Below are positions 47,706-61,231 of a DNA stretch of 64,000 nucleotides, piece by piece. A program made the translations under genes and the position numbers. The notes beneath the pieces were generated by a model. It worked only from the letters and a program-made list of their open reading frames with translations, was not told the DNA's origin and searched no databases. This stretch comes from Ancistrus triradiatus (Eukaryota; Chordata; Actinopteri; Siluriformes; Loricariidae): NCBI GenBank assembly GCA_025084515.1, contig JAJAGP010000861.1:186001-250000 (forward strand), in the 5' to 3' direction. Each line of letters begins with the position of its first letter. Positions within the stretch are counted from its first letter, which is position 1.

Positions 47706-49335
47706 CTCAACCATTCTCCAAATGGACTTGATGCAGCTAATCTAAACAATTAAAGGTTAGAGGCTCACAAACCCAACAATGACAGGTTGGCAGTGATATA
47801 ACTTGAAACCTCAACCTTCTGGTCACTAGTCCAATACAGTTACTGCTGCACCACCACTGACTTCTTAGTCACATATAAAGCAGTTATGTAAAGTGGCCTA
47901 ATAGTTGTCTAAGGTATAGCCCATCTAAACAGTTTTATTACAGAGATATTATTGTTTTTGACCAGTCTCCTTCTTGTTCAGGTGACAGTTTTCAGCATTT
48001 ACATACATTACTTCTCATAGGTTTGACACACCTATTGAAAATCACATATTTCTCTTTTGTATAGCCCTTTTCACCTAAGGGTTAATGTTCAAATAACAGT
48101 CATTTGCTTCTTACATAACTATCCAGTAAGTTTGTCCATGCAAAGTGTTTATCCAAAACAAATGTTTTTCATTGGAAAAAAAAGTTTTGTTAAGCCAACA
48201 TCCCAATTTTGTGGTAACAAACAGAATAATTGCAAAGTGAATACAGGCATCACAATGTGTGCAAGAGTGATTGGAAAGTGATTGCAGTTGCCAGAAGTCT
48301 ATAAAGCAAGTCCCACTTTAACATTGTTAATATGTCGTTGATTTTTGTCGTGTCACACATGGGCCTCACATTGAATTGATGTATTGTGGATAAAACCTGG
48401 GCTTGTTGGGCTTCATATAAATCTGAAACCTCATATATTAATAATCATGGTTGATTTATTAAAGTGGCACGTACGTTATAGACATCCTGCATTACCCTCA
48501 AAACATAATTTTTTTAAACTTCACCCTGAGATAATCATTTACCTGAGTTTTTTGGGTTTAAATGATCAATAATGTGGTAAAAAAGAGCAAAATGTCAGTC
48601 CATAATTACTTTAGCAAATGATGGCCAGTAAGTTAGGAAAACAGCAAAGACTGCAATGGCCAAACCATGAACTGCTACAATAAAACCAATTCTTAAGAAA
48701 TTCACCCCAGGAAAGGAAGACCATGTGCTACTGCTGCTCCAGATAACAAACATATTAGAGCCATTATCCTAAGAAATCTCAGTCAATAGCACCACAGATT
48801 AGAGCTGAAAACGTCCCCCACGCGTCTCTAGAAGCAAACAGATCTCAACATGAAATAGTTGCTTTGTATTACTTTATTGTGTTTAGTTTTTTTTGCGCCT
48901 GAGAGGTAAAAAAAATAAGCAAAAAGCATTAAAAACAGATGTGTCCAAACTTTTTCAGTTCAGTCAAGCCCCACTATACAAACTCTACAACTATACAAAT
49001 ATGCTATAATACATGGGGTATAAGTAACCTCACCTACTATCCAAACCTCAAATCTGAAATTTTAACCTCTACATACACCCTCCAATTCATTTCAAATCTT
49101 AAGAAACATAAGAATTTGTTTAATTCAGTTATGAGGTAATGGTTGCTTATTCTATATTCTAGTTAGGACTACAAGAAACTGGCTGTAAAATAGTAAAGAA
49201 TGTATGTAGTAGTAGTGCACAATGAATGAGATCTTGTTCATGTTGGAGTGCTACTGTACATCGAAATAATTTAAATGAGGTGAGATTTTGTATAATACAA
49301 GCATGAGGTAGGCATTTTCCCATAGGAAATTATGA
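47706..49335. other. No gene recognised
   Basis: AT-rich. The stretch 48560-48850 has the look of an old Tc1 remnant (aaccaattcttaagaaattc..), too weak to call. Confidence 0.4.
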
Positions 49336-49341
49336 AGATAG

Positions 49342-49512
49342 TGTCTGGACTATGGACCAAAAGGTCCAGGGTTCAAATCCCACCTCTGCCAAGCTGCCAC
49401 TGTTGGGTCCTTGAGCAAGACCCTTAACCCACAATTGCTTGGATTGTAAGCTTGTATCAGATGGAAGTCGCTCTGGATAAGGGCGTCTGCTAAACAATGT
49501 AAATGTAATGAA
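49342..49512 (+). mobile_element. tRNA-derived SINE (copy 6), 5' truncated
   Basis: It begins within the tRNA-like head (gtctggactatggaccaaaa), with box B ggttcaaatcc and tail ctctggataagggcgtctgc. Confidence 0.85.
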
Positions 49513-49889
49513 TGTATCATAAACCGAGGAGATTTTGATATACTTTAATATCATAGTGTAGCCTACATTAAACCTGCTTAAAATACTTATCTTAACCTAC
49601 AGTTGGGCAAAATCTTTAACATAAAGCTATTTTATAATAACGTGTCGGATATCCGGAGAAAATTTGAAATACAAAATACAGTTTATGCTGAATGTGTATT
49701 TTTGTGTGATTGTGTATTTTTGTGTGAATGTGTAATTCGCTATACAAACCATTTTCCAGATACACTCATGTAACAGGATTCAGTGGTGTTTAAGTGGTTC
49801 TACGTCCCCTGGTCATCACTACGAAAGGGCACCTTGCCCTCATGAGCCTGTGAGGGGAGCCTCACTACATTACTTGAAACTGAAAGACA

Positions 49890-49990
49890 AACCTCACTTT
49901 GTCAGAGGTGGAATGTGAACCAGATTGACTCAGTCGGTAGAGCATCGGTTTTTAATGTTGGTCCACCCGGGTTCATATCCAGCCTTGCCA
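49890..49990 (+). repeat. tRNA-like repeat fragment
   Basis: ctcagtcggtagagcatcgg (box A) and gggttcatatcc (box B) look tRNA-like, but the arms do not pair into a gene. The preceding aaacctcactttgtcagagg also precedes a similar head at 40725-40790, so it is a SINE-type repeat, not a tRNA gene. Confidence 0.55.
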
Positions 49991-50280
49991 GGGGCTTCTC
50001 TTTCCTTCAGGTCTCCGGAGTTACTCTTGTCACATAAAAACCACAGACAGTTGTTTTTGTACAGTATTGTTAGACAGTAAAAATGCAGCCTCAAGATTAA
50101 TATACTCATGGTCAGCAAGTGTATAATAAATATTAGACAGTCTGCAGATGGATATTACTGAATGATTTTACAGACAGGGTCGAGCTGTAATGTAATGCAG
50201 CAGTAAGTATTCAGAATACAAAAATACAAATCCGTGAAACATTTTTAAATGGGCAAGTATTGTGAGGGAAATAACAATAT

Positions 50281-50820
50281 ACAGTGGTACCTTGGTTTTC
50301 ATTGCTTCAATGAGAACTGAGGTACCACTGTATGCCATTAAGGTCATAATACCGAGTAAATTCCCGTAAAGAATAATGTAAATTGAATTGATCCATTCCA
50401 GACCCCCAGTAAATCCACACTGTATATGGCAGTATATTCATTAATGGAGTTTGTACAGGTGCTCCCTGATTTACGATGGGGATACATTCCAACAAATCCA
50501 TCATCTATGGAGTCTATGATAAGTAAAGATAAGTAAGTTCATATTTAAAGCACTTACATTAACCTACAGTTGGCCAAAATCATTAACACAAAGCTTATTT
50601 CATAGTAAAGTGTAGAACAAGCTCCTGTAATTTAGTGAGTAATGGATTGAAAGTGAAATGTAAAAGCAAAACACTTACCCTATTGGTGAACTCAGGGCGC
50701 TATCATAGCTGCTAAGCTAACTGCAGCCTGTGTTTCCTTTCGGATGGCTCTTATGACTACATTTTAAGGACCCACTGAGGCTTATTTGCAGTAAGAATAC
50801 AGTACTGCAGAAAAGCTGTT
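50281..50820. mobile_element. Composite of family C MITE fragments
   Basis: cagtggtaccttggttttca is followed within about 50 bases by its inverse (gaactgaggtaccactgta), then aggtgctccctgatttacga and the tagctgctaagctaactgca block shared with 4190-4330. Confidence 0.6.
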
Positions 50821-52230
50821 GGAGTAAAAATAGTCCACCAACCAAAAATGTCCAGCCACCAGTGTTCTGTAGGCAGCATCCAAGGAGAGTGTATGTGAAT
50901 CAATGCTGTATAATTAAATAAATAAGGCTTCCAGGTAACATAATGGCAATTAGTGTTGGTCTGGAGCTCCCCATGCATTTCTCTTGCCTGGGGCCTGAAT
51001 ACTTTCTAGAATGACCTATGCAATTTGGTGATTTCCCTTCTCAGAGACACCTGATTCAACACAGCAGGCACATTCTATGTAACAGAAGTGTGAGACGGGG
51101 CAGTCACCAAACTGTGGAAGTCCAGCTGAATCCCTGTCCTACTGATGTCTCATCTGGTCACATCCATTACTCATAATACGCAGGGAAGTAAGCGAATGAT
51201 GGCAAGTTATTAGAGGCACCCTCGCAATTTTCCCTTTTTATCATTCTGTCTCCATTTCTCACCTCCCCCACCCAGTCTGCTGCTGTTCCCACTCGTGAAC
51301 CAGATCAGTTAGGCTGACAGCTAACACTTTCTGCATGGTCGAGCGCTGTTACGTAATGTGTGTTCTTTCAGGGGAGTGGAGGGTAAAAAAAGGCTCAGGG
51401 CGTTGTCCGGCCTCCTGAAAACCTGCCTGGAAACAGAGCTTATCCAGGTCTAGTCATTCACGTCTACACATACACAAACACACACGCACACACACACATG
51501 CTGAGACACACTCTTCATTTTAATACACTCTAAATAAACAGACTAACGTCCCGCTGTAAGCGAAAAAGAAAGTAAAAGTAAAAACTATATGAACGTGATC
51601 GTGTTTTCAAGCAGTGAGGAGATCTTGGTTCTTCTCATTCATTATTAATTCAACCTCACATTAGGTTCCAGAAACACTCAGTTGATTCAAAGCATGAGGT
51701 ATTTAAAACAAGTAAGCTGCCTTACACATTAACACAAGACATAAATGACTGTATTTTTCAAAAAAACTGGGGTGGAAAGATAAATGTGTTTTTGAAATAA
51801 TAATTATAAGCTGTATAATGAAATAAGCTGGTAAAACATTATGCTACAATTATAATGAGGGCTGTGCTGAGTCACAGAGCGGTGAGCTGGCAGTACGGGC
51901 TGCATCCTGCTGGCGCACATCACTCATCCACAATGCTAGTTTACTCATGCCACCCTGAACTGCAGCACGTGAAATCGCCATCTGAAACCATGCTCAGAGA
52001 GGGAACCTCCATCTGCTGATACCCTGAATGACAATCTGTGACGGACGGGATCTCCCGCTGCTTTTGTTGGAGTCCAATTCTATTAAGAGGGGGACAAGAG
52101 GATTATTCCTCTTTAAAAAACTATTCAATAACAATTTGTTCTGCGTAGGACATTCTAACCATGCCCACATCATGCCTTATACAGGATTAATGGAACAAAC
52201 CTGAGAGATGGAGTGCATTTCAATGCATAA
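50821..52230. other. No gene or repeat recognised
   Basis: Unique-looking, moderate GC, no exon that I can support. Confidence 0.45.
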
Positions 52231-52235
52231 ATTTA

Positions 52236-55140
52236 CTGTAGTTGTTATGGTAACACTGTACTTAAGGGTGGTGTCACCGTGTAACAGTTACATAGCATGT
52301 TTTTTGGTCACTGTCACTATGAAACAGTGCTATACAGCATTCTTATATTGATGTCACTATGTTACAGTGGTGCTTGAAAGTTTGTGAACCCTTTAGAATT
52401 TTCTATAGTCCTGCATAAATATGACCTAAAACATCATCAGATATTTTATCATAACACAAGTCCTAAAAGAAGATTAAGAGAACCCAGTTAGACCAATAAG
52501 ACAAAAATATTATACTAATATTATATTGGCCATTTATTTATTGAAGAAAATGATCCAATATTACATATTAGTGAGTGGCAAAAGTATGTGAACCTTTGCT
52601 TTCAGTATCTGCTGTGATTTCCCTGTGCAGCAATAACTGCAACTAAATGTTTCCTGTAACTGTTGATCAGTCCTGCACACCGGCTTGGAGGAATTTTAGC
52701 CCATTCCTCCGTACAGAACAGCTTCAGCTCTGGGATGTTGGTGGGTTTCCTCACACTAACTGCTCGCTTCAGGTCCTTCCGCAACATTTTGATTGGATTA
52801 AGTTCAGGACTTTGACTTGGAAATCCAGTCTTGCTGCATGACCCACCTTCTCTTGAGATTCAGTTCATGGACAGATGTCCTGACATTTTCCGTTTTCCGA
52901 ATTTTCTGATATAATTCAGAATTCATTGTTCCATCAATGATGGCAAGCCGTCCTGGCCCAGATGCAGCAAAACAGGGCCAAACCATGATACTACCACCAC
53001 CATGTTTCACAGATGGGATAAGGTTCTTATGCTGGAATGCAGTGTTTTCCTTTCTCCAAACATAACACTTCACTTTTAAACGAAAAAGTTCTATTTTTTA
53101 TTCATCCATCCACAAAACATTCTTCCAATATCCTTCTGGCTCCTCCACGTGATCTTTATAAAACTGCAGAAGAGCAGTGGCTTTCTCCTTGCAACCCTGC
53201 CATGCACACCATTGTTGTTCAGTGTTCTTCTGATGGTGGACTCATGAACATTAACATTAGCCAATGTGAGAGAGGCCTTCAGTTGCTTAGAAGTTACCCT
53301 GAGGTCTTTTGTAACCTCGCCAACTATTACGTGACTTGCTCTTGGAGTGATCTTTGTTGGTCAGCCACTCCTGGGGAGGGTAACAATGGTCTTGAATTTC
53401 CTCCATTTGTACACAATCTGTCTGACTGTGGATTGGTGGAGTCCAAACTCTTTAGAGATGGTTTTGTAATATTTTCCAGCTTGATGAGAATCAACTCTTT
53501 GTTCTTCTTTGTTCATGACATGACACATTTCCCAAACATGTGTTGTGAAGAGCAGACTTTGATAGATCCCTGTTCTTAAAATAACACAGGGTGCCCACTC
53601 ACACCTGATTGTCATCCCATTGATTGAAAACACCTGACTCTAATTTCACCTTCAATTTAACTGCTGAATCCTAGAGTTCCACACATATTGCCACTCACTA
53701 ATATGGATATTGGATCATTTTCCTTATCGACATAAAAGACCAAGTATAATATTTTTGTCTCTTTTTGTGTTAACTGGTTCCTCGTTATCTACTTTTTAGA
53801 CGTGTGTGAAATCCTGATGAATAAAGTTAGATCATTTTGCAGAAATAAGAAAATTCGAAAGGGAATACACACATTCCGAGCCCCACTGTAACATTGTTAT
53901 GGAGCAGGGCTTCAGGTTTATGTCACTAGGAAACTGTTTCCAGTGTGGTTTTAAATCAGTGTCACTATGTAGCAGTTTCATTGTCGTTATGTGGCAGTGT
54001 TTTACGACATGTTTTCAGGTGAATGTGACTATGCAACAGTTTTACACAGTTTTAAATTCATGCCACTATGTAACTGTGTAAGCAGTTTTCAAATCTCTGT
54101 CATTATGTAACTGTTATACAGCATGTTTTACTGGCATTATGAGTCAGTGTTATAGAGCAAGCTTTCAGTGTTAAACGGCATGTTTTTTTTTTTGTTGATT
54201 TCACTGTGCAACATTGTTATAAAGCAGATTTTAGGTCGGTGGCACTGTGTAACAGTGTTGTACAGGACTTTTTCAGGTTAATGGTTTCTATTAACAGTCT
54301 TTAAACAGATGCTTTCTGTACTGATCCTCACTGTGTTCGTTGTAATAGAGTCATATTTGGTCATGACCATGTGGTAAAACTTATACAGCAAATGTTTTTC
54401 AGGTCGATTTTCACATAAAAACTGGTAGCAACAGTTTTTCATAATGATTTCACTTTGTAACAGTTGTAAAGAGGTGGTTCTATGACAAGTCCTGTTAACA
54501 TAGCATGTTTCAGTTGGGTGTTGCTATGGTGACAGTGTTAAAACGTTTATGTTTTAATGTTTGAATTTCACTTTCACTATTTCAGTTGTTACAACTGTCA
54601 TTGTTCCCCGAGAAATCAAATTAGGTCACAGTGGGTGTAGTCATTTGTCAGGTTTAATTTTGCCAGGTTACGAGTGTAACACGCATGTTTTTCATAATGA
54701 TTTTTCATTGTTAGATTTGGCAATAGAGCAGATTTTTAAGGACAACTTCAAGGTGTATAACTGTTAGACAATCAAGTTTTTTTCAAGTTGATGGCTTCTA
54801 TGTAACATGTTTTAAACTAGTTTTCATAAATGAATTTCACTGTGTAACATTGATACAGAAGCAGGTTTTAGGTCCTATGAGTGTGCAACAGTTATAAACA
54901 CATGTTTAACATGGTAAACATTAACTTTTTCCCTTATTGATTTAACTTTGTAACATTGTTATGAGTTTAAAGCAGGTTTTAAGGTCAACTGTCAGTGTAT
55001 CTAAACACGGTTATGACATGTTTCCATATTGGATATCACTATGTTACACTTATGTGGTAGATGAATTAGCTCTGTAACATCTGTACTGAACAGGTTTCTA
55101 GGTCAATGTCACTATGTAACATCGTTACCCATTTGATGTC
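52236..55140. repeat. Degenerate minisatellite, about 45-55-base unit, split by a Tc1 insertion
   Basis: Units of the form tgtcactatgtaacagtgtt + atacagcatgttttcaggt recur with drift across 52236-52362 and 53889-55140 (about 1.4 kb of repeat once the Tc1 element is removed). Dozens of tgtaaca, gttata and catgtttt cores are visible. Frames in it are chance. Confidence 0.85.
52365..53888 (-). mobile_element. Tc1-like transposon (family A), about 1.5 kb, inserted in the minisatellite
   Basis: Both ends present: cagtggtgcttgaaagtt at 52365 and ..ccccactg at 53888, with TA duplicated (52363-52364, 53889-53890). Minus-strand transposase pieces include FGLHQSTVRQIVYKW, YVWRKENTAFQHKNLIPS and GGGSIMVW. 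It has two internal deletions and frameshifts; the right end is unusually error-rich. Confidence 0.92.
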
Positions 55141-55689
55141 TGTTGGACTAACACTTTGTGAATGCTTTTGTAAGTTTGTCTTGAAAGCTTGTCATGTTGT
55201 CGTGAAAAGTTTTATGAGCAGCTTATGTAGGGTAAAACCCAAAAGTGCCCCAGTTTGTCTTAAGAGTCAAAAAGCTGCACACACCATAACTGCTTAATAA
55301 TAGGGTAATCAAAATGTGCTGAAGGCAGGATGGTGGAACGAGGCAGGGAGGATATTGGGATGATAAAATGGTGTTTAAACAGGATAAAAGAGAAACGAGG
55401 GGGTGTTGCGGATGCTCCACTGAGATGAGAATAAATATTGGTCTCATTGCAAGGTCATGTGCAAATTTTGTTGATTATGTTAATTTGTTCATCTTTAAAA
55501 AGCATTACATTAGAATGAGCAATTTGGGCCATGTGCCAGGGCTTAATAACTCTAGCCCCTTTTCTATCCTCTTGGGATCAATGGCATTAATACTTTACAG
55601 TTCACACACCAGATACAATTTGATGTGTTGGAGATCTCAAATAAGCCACAATTGCATAGACATGCATAGACCTGTTTAAAGGATAGTTC

Positions 55690-56285
55690 TATACACTCAC
55701 CGATCGCTTTATTAGGTACACCTCTTTGCTTCCACACTAATTGCCCATCTACTTATCATATAGATGCACAGTTTGAGATTGTAGTCCTTTGTTAGTCTAC
55801 ATACTTGGTTAATAGTTAGGACCTTTAATCTGTCCTCTAATGGTCAGGACCCCCAGCACAGATCAGGTACTATTTGGGTGGTGGATAATTCTCATTACTG
55901 CAATCACAATGATGTGGTGGTGTTGTGTCAATGTGTGTATGGCTGGTACGATTTGATCACACACAGCAGGCTGCTGGAGTATTTATACCTGTGTTCACTC
56001 CTGTGCACTATATTAGAGCATCGACCATATTGCTCCACCCTTGGAGTCAGACACAGTAGCTCCTTAGTTGTTCACATCATGTGTTAATTCGTCCTCTAAT
56101 CCTACACATTGCACACTCTGGCTGGGTATTTTTTGGTTTTTGGACTATTTCAGGCTGCATTACACGAGATTTTTAAAAACCTCAGCAAGCACTGCTTCTT
56201 TTTTCTGATGATCCACTCATACCAGCACTACACACACTAACACACCACCACACCAGTGAATTTCCACTAGACCACCTGAGTGGTA
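55690..56285. mobile_element. MITE, actcaccgatcgctttattagg type
   Basis: It starts acactcaccgatcgctttat, a widespread fish terminal repeat. Internal blocks (ctctaatggtcaggaccccc, ggtactatttgggtggtgga, cacagcaggctgctggagt) are typical of the family. The right end is missing. Confidence 0.6.
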
Positions 56286-56384
56286 CATTATTAAAGGTCA
56301 GGGTCATGGCGTTCTGGAGCCTATCCCGGAATTACAGGGTGTAGGCTAACCTACCCTGGATGGGATGTCAGTCCACCAAAGTCA

Positions 56385-56580
56385 AGTCAAGTCAGATCTA
56401 TTTATATAGCGCTTTTTAAAATGGAGCATTGTCTCAAAGCAACTTTACAAGTTTACATTATCTCCTAATATCTACGTCCAATCCCAAATTGAGAGAGCCT
56501 AGGGCGACAAGTGGCAAAGAACAACCTACTCCAAAGGGAAAGACTCAAAAGGGACCCCAACCTCCTGGGCGCATAGTGAT
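56385..56580 (-). mobile_element. L2-type LINE 3' tail, reversed
   Basis: Starts gtcaagtcagatctatttat then tagcgctttttaaaatggag; the complement of the four other tails in the window. Confidence 0.75.
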
Positions 56581-57702
56581 AAGTCATATGGAGTTCATTA
56601 CTCCAAATAAAACGTAAAAAATTGCCCATCGGCGTTAATGTCCTGGGTATATGGGCTGAGCTTGAGTGATAGCTGCAGCGTAATGCCACATGTGTGGGCG
56701 GGAACTGGTACCGGGAACGTACAACACACCCAAAGGGCTGCAGAGGACCCTTTGCAGCGTTTGGATGGTAATCTCTCCACCATCCACTCCTCCCTCAGGA
56801 TGGTCCAGTGTATGGCTGGGTGGGATCCATATTTGCGACATTATAATAGTTAGAGGGACTTTTTTTGTTTTTATTGTATTTTGCACATCTTATATGCCAA
56901 CCATTTCAAACGTCTGGATCTTTGGAAGTGCTCATTGAAATATATCACTGTTGTATTAGGGGTCTAAATGGCTGGAACCAGCCCCCGTACTCCACTGTAA
57001 TTAGGCTTGTGCTTTGCTGGCTACTTTTCTGCCGAACTGGTTCATTCATTGGATTTTTCCTGTGTAGCTGGATTTTTGGGATCCACCAAAATAAGAATGG
57101 TGCTGAGACTGAACACTGGTCGATTGTCTTCTGAATGAACTTTCCTCTTAGATTTACTTTTAAAATGCCATCACTCGCGACACCAGGCTTAGTCTGGCGG
57201 TGTTACATTTGCTAATGATCCACTGGTAAAATAGTTTCACTGCACTTACATCTCTTTTGTTCTTGGACTGGTCCCAAAGGCAATAGGGCGTGACTGATCT
57301 CATTATCTGTCTCACTTGTGTGACTAAGAGCTTTCAGTACCACACCCAGCTGATTGTTGCGAATGTCACATGAAGCCCTTGATTTATGAAGCTTAATGAC
57401 TCACAATGTAAGGCATTAGCCCTCAGAAAGACTATATAGTTTACACAGATTCTGCCTTTAGAATCTAAATTCATCTGCGATTCTCTGTATTTGTGAATTA
57501 TAGTACTTCCTAATTAATTCCTGAGCAGTTTATCTTCTCCCCGTTCTTTCCTGCATCCTGTGTTCACCATGAATAACCTCGCGACCCTGAAGAGGATAAA
57601 GCAGGATTAAAACATGGAAGTAAAATATAAAATTAATACTTTCATTGTTGTAGCGCAACATGTAGTAGCGCTTACCTTTATTAGAACATGAGTTGGCAGG
57701 TA

Positions 57703-58799
57703 CAGCTCCAAATCAGAAAAATTTGAGACAGTTGTTAAATGCAAATACATTTTAAACAGCAGCATTTCTTAAATTTACTTTTACTTTTCATTAAGGATAT
57801 TTCCTGCTTTGTCTGGTCAACTTCATTTCATTTCATTTGTTTTGTAAACACATTACAAAAAAAGCTGGAATGGTAAAGTATTTACAGTACAGCAGCGCAG
57901 GGTTGTCGCATTTTTCCTTTCAAAGTACTCCACACATTCTCTATTGGGAACAGGCCAGGACTTTAGGCAGGCCAGTGCAGTACCTGTGCCCTTCTTCCAC
58001 AGCCATACACGTGTCCACTGTGCGATGGTCCATCCCAGATGCTTCTGAGCCCAGAGAAATTTTCTGAACATGTTTAATATAAGGCTTCTTTTTGCACAGT
58101 AAAGTTTTAAGTGGCATTTGTGAATGTAACTCTGTATTTTAGCGCTTGACAAAGGTTTGCCAAAGTAATCCCTTGCCCATGTGGTTCTATCAGCTATTGA
58201 TGAATGACGGTTCTTGATGTAGTGCCATCTGAGGGATCAAAGCTCACAGGGCTTCAGTTTACTCTCATGCCCTTTGCCCTTTACGTACTGAAATTCCAGC
58301 AGATTCCTTGAATCGTTTGATGATGTTATGCACTGTAGAGGAAGAAACATGCAAATCTTCTTCAATCGCTTTGAGGAATTGAGATTTCTTTGAGACATTG
58401 TTTTTAAAATTTCAATAGACTTCTTACATATTTCTTGACAAATTGGAGATGCTATGCTCACGTTTGCTCCTAAAGGTCTCAGCTTTTCGTGGATACTCAT
58501 GATTATAATCACCTATGACATTATCTGTTTGAAATAGCATAATTATTACATTTTTTACCTCATTACTAGTCCTAATTGTACCTGTCCTTACTTTTTTGGA
58601 TATGTTACAGGCCTGACATACAGGATCAATGTGGGCTATATTTAATTTTAAATTAAATTAAAAGTACCAGACAAAAAATGAAATATCTTGGGTTCATACT
58701 GTCTGCAATGAAATTAAAGTCAAAGTAAATGTAACACACACTGTGTGTGTTTTTTATCTGCATTTTTCACACTGTCCCAACTTTTCTGATTTTGAGTTG
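57703..58799 (-). mobile_element. Tc1-like transposon (family I), about 1.1 kb
   Basis: The left end cagctccaaatcagaaaaat and the right end (complement caactcaaaatcagaaaagt) are inverted, with TA on each side (57701-57702, 58800-58801). The minus strand encodes a Tc1 transposase remnant: RNLNSSKRLKKI-type HTH, SYIHKCHLKLYCAKR and FLWAQKHLGWTIAQWTRVWL. No intact frame. Confidence 0.85.
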
Positions 58800-58981
58800 T
58801 ACAAAATTAGGACAGTACTTTATAAAAATCCATTAAAAGGTTTTAAGTCCCTTAAAATGCAGTCTACTTTTGCTTGTTTGGTGTTTATTTGTCGACTTGA
58901 AAAAAGTTACTGGGAAACTGAAATAGTGCAAGTTCTCCAGGATTTGAGGATATTTCAATGGTTAAGGCAAGGATTTGAGAA

Positions 58982-59157
58982 TAAGCCTTGTGGTTAAGGT
59001 ACTGGACTATGGACCAAAAGGTTCAAATCCCACCTCTGCCAAACATACTGTTGGGTCCTTGAGCAAGACCCTTAATCCACAATTGCTTGGATTGTAAGAT
59101 TGTACAAGTTGTAAGTCGCTCTGGATAAGGGCGTCTGCTAAATGCTGTAAATGTAAA
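58982..59157 (+). mobile_element. tRNA-derived SINE (copy 7)
   Basis: agccttgtggttaaggtact, box B ggttcaaatcc (a short deletion before it) and tail ctctggataagggcgtctgc. Confidence 0.85.
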
Positions 59158-59159
59158 TG

Positions 59160-60470
59160 CTACTCCTGGATCTCCAGCTCCAAAAAGTGCTCCTTTTAGA
59201 CAAAGCACATGGTGCCTTTTGTTTTATTTAGCAAAATTATGGTGAATTTTAATCTATGTATGACCACTTTCTAAGATTAAGGCTCAATGTCAGACTCAAA
59301 GGTAGTTTACATTGTCTAAAGCTTCCAGAGAACATATTGCATTGGTACCACAATAAGCCCTGGATGTCAGAACATCTCTGAAGTATTACACAATTTTGCT
59401 TTTATTTCTACGGCTGTAAATGCTCTAGGCAGGCTTAGGAATCATTTGAAGCACTAGATAGGTACTATAATTGTTGCTATGCAAGTTAATTAGTGAGGCC
59501 CACAGACTGTAGCAAATCTGGGTATTCTAAGTATATCGTGCTTTTTATTTATGTGTTTTTACTTTCTGATTTCCAAAATCTGAGATTCTGGAGCACAGGG
59601 TGAACTGCAGAAGGGCTTTGCTTGAAGTCAAACAGAAAAGAGGCAGTGATTAAACCATCACTGGTTTGCCAAGTGTGGCAGTAAATCAGGCTTCTTCTAT
59701 TCACTGAAGAAATAACATTTGTTGTAATTTAGTTTTATATTTATGTGTGTTTCCACTGATTAGATACAAAACTTCACCCACTTATTTCCAGCACACACAT
59801 GCACCTGCATCGATTTTTCAACAGATATTCAGCAGAAGATGTCATTTCTGCCATGCTATGCCAGCTCCTTTTTTTACATTGGCATCCTCACCATATGGAG
59901 TTCAGCAACCACTCGTGCTCAAAGCAGGTCTCGGTCCACATAGTAATAAAATATTTAATGATTTCTCACAAGCGCGCGGCTCATGATCCCAGCACTAGCA
60001 CACTAAGGTTTATAGTAAAAGTGATTCTATAAATTTGTGTAATACAATCTGGAGAAAAAAGAATTCCAGTTAAACCAGTTTGGTGTGTCAAAACAGACCT
60101 GTTCAAAAGAGCTTTGCACGGCTTTGCAAAGAAACATGCTGATTGCACTCAAAGCCTGCAAGACCTGTCTATCTCTGCAGATCTGTGGTCTGGTCTAATG
60201 AGTTGTCATTTGCATGCATATCCCTGAGGAGTGGGACTCTTTTGCTCACAAGACATTAGTAGTTTGCAAAATGAGGCATTTTAATGTGGAAATGGGTTCT
60301 GTTTTTTTAGACATGGTTGAATTTACAACATTGTGCAGGCAGCACTATAATCATGCTGTGTGAATTTTTGCAGTGTGAATGTTATTTCAAGATGTGATGG
60401 ATAAGTCTAAGCATTCCAAGGCTAAGCTGCCATTGACTGATGGACTAAATCCTTCTATCCACAATGTATA
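59160..60470. other. No gene or repeat recognised
   Basis: Two overlapping frames at 59747-60032 have no recognisable product. Confidence 0.4.
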
Positions 60471-60565
60471 CAGTGATGCTTCAAAGTTTGTGAAACCTTT
60501 AGATTTTTTGCTATCTCTGTGTATTTATGACGTAAACCATCATCAGACTAAAGAAGATTACGTTG
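60471..60565 (+). mobile_element. Solo Tc1 family A terminal repeat
   Basis: cagtgatgcttcaaagtttg followed by a degenerate gaaacctttagattttt and tatttatgacgtaaaccatc. Confidence 0.7.
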
Positions 60566-60896
60566 TTTGACAAACAACAACATACTAATATTTTATATGT
60601 ATAATTTAGACTTGAACCATAGTGTAGGCTTTCAGTCCTGAGGTCTATCAACATTGTTAAACTGTCTGAGTAGGATTTGAATGTTAAGACTGCAAGTATA
60701 GCATATACACTGTAAAACAAGGTAGAAGCAACTTCAAGCTTTGGATCCAACTTATTACACTTAAAAAATAGGACTTATTGTAACATAAGTACAACGAAAT
60801 ATGTGGGTCAGTGGATAGCACTGTCGCCTCACAGCGAGAAGATCCTGTGTCAACCACTACATACATGCATAGCAGTACTAACATTTACTCTTTACT

Positions 60897-61231
60897 ATCT
60901 TGCTGAATGGATATTGGCCTGATAACTTCATGTATTGTGTGGTTCCAGGTAAAGTTCCTAAAAAGTGAGTGTGTCATTGACAGTAAACTGCTCATACAAA
61001 AAGCACAGATATCAATACCACTGACAAAGATTTGTTTTTTTTAGAAATTAAATTTGTCTTAGATTTATGAACAAACAAGATTTCTAAAAGTTCATTTTGA
61101 CATCGCAGGAAAACAATACAGACTTCTAGCTGTGCTGTTACAGTTAGTGCCATGACTCTCATTCTCCACTTGCACAAAAGTGTTCTGCTAGCAGACTCAA
61201 TGTTCTTAACAACAACTAACTACATATTCTG
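60897..61231 (+). repeat. Direct repeat, copy 1 (with 63197-63540)
   Basis: About 335 bases nearly identical to 63197-63540, starting atcttgctgaatggatattg and ending near ctacatattctgtttt. See the finding on this pair. Confidence 0.88.

Noticed and set aside
49916..49985. tRNA gene candidate with box A and box B
   Set aside because: Arms do not pair into a cloverleaf, and the same upstream sequence occurs at 40725-40790, so it is a tRNA-derived repeat.
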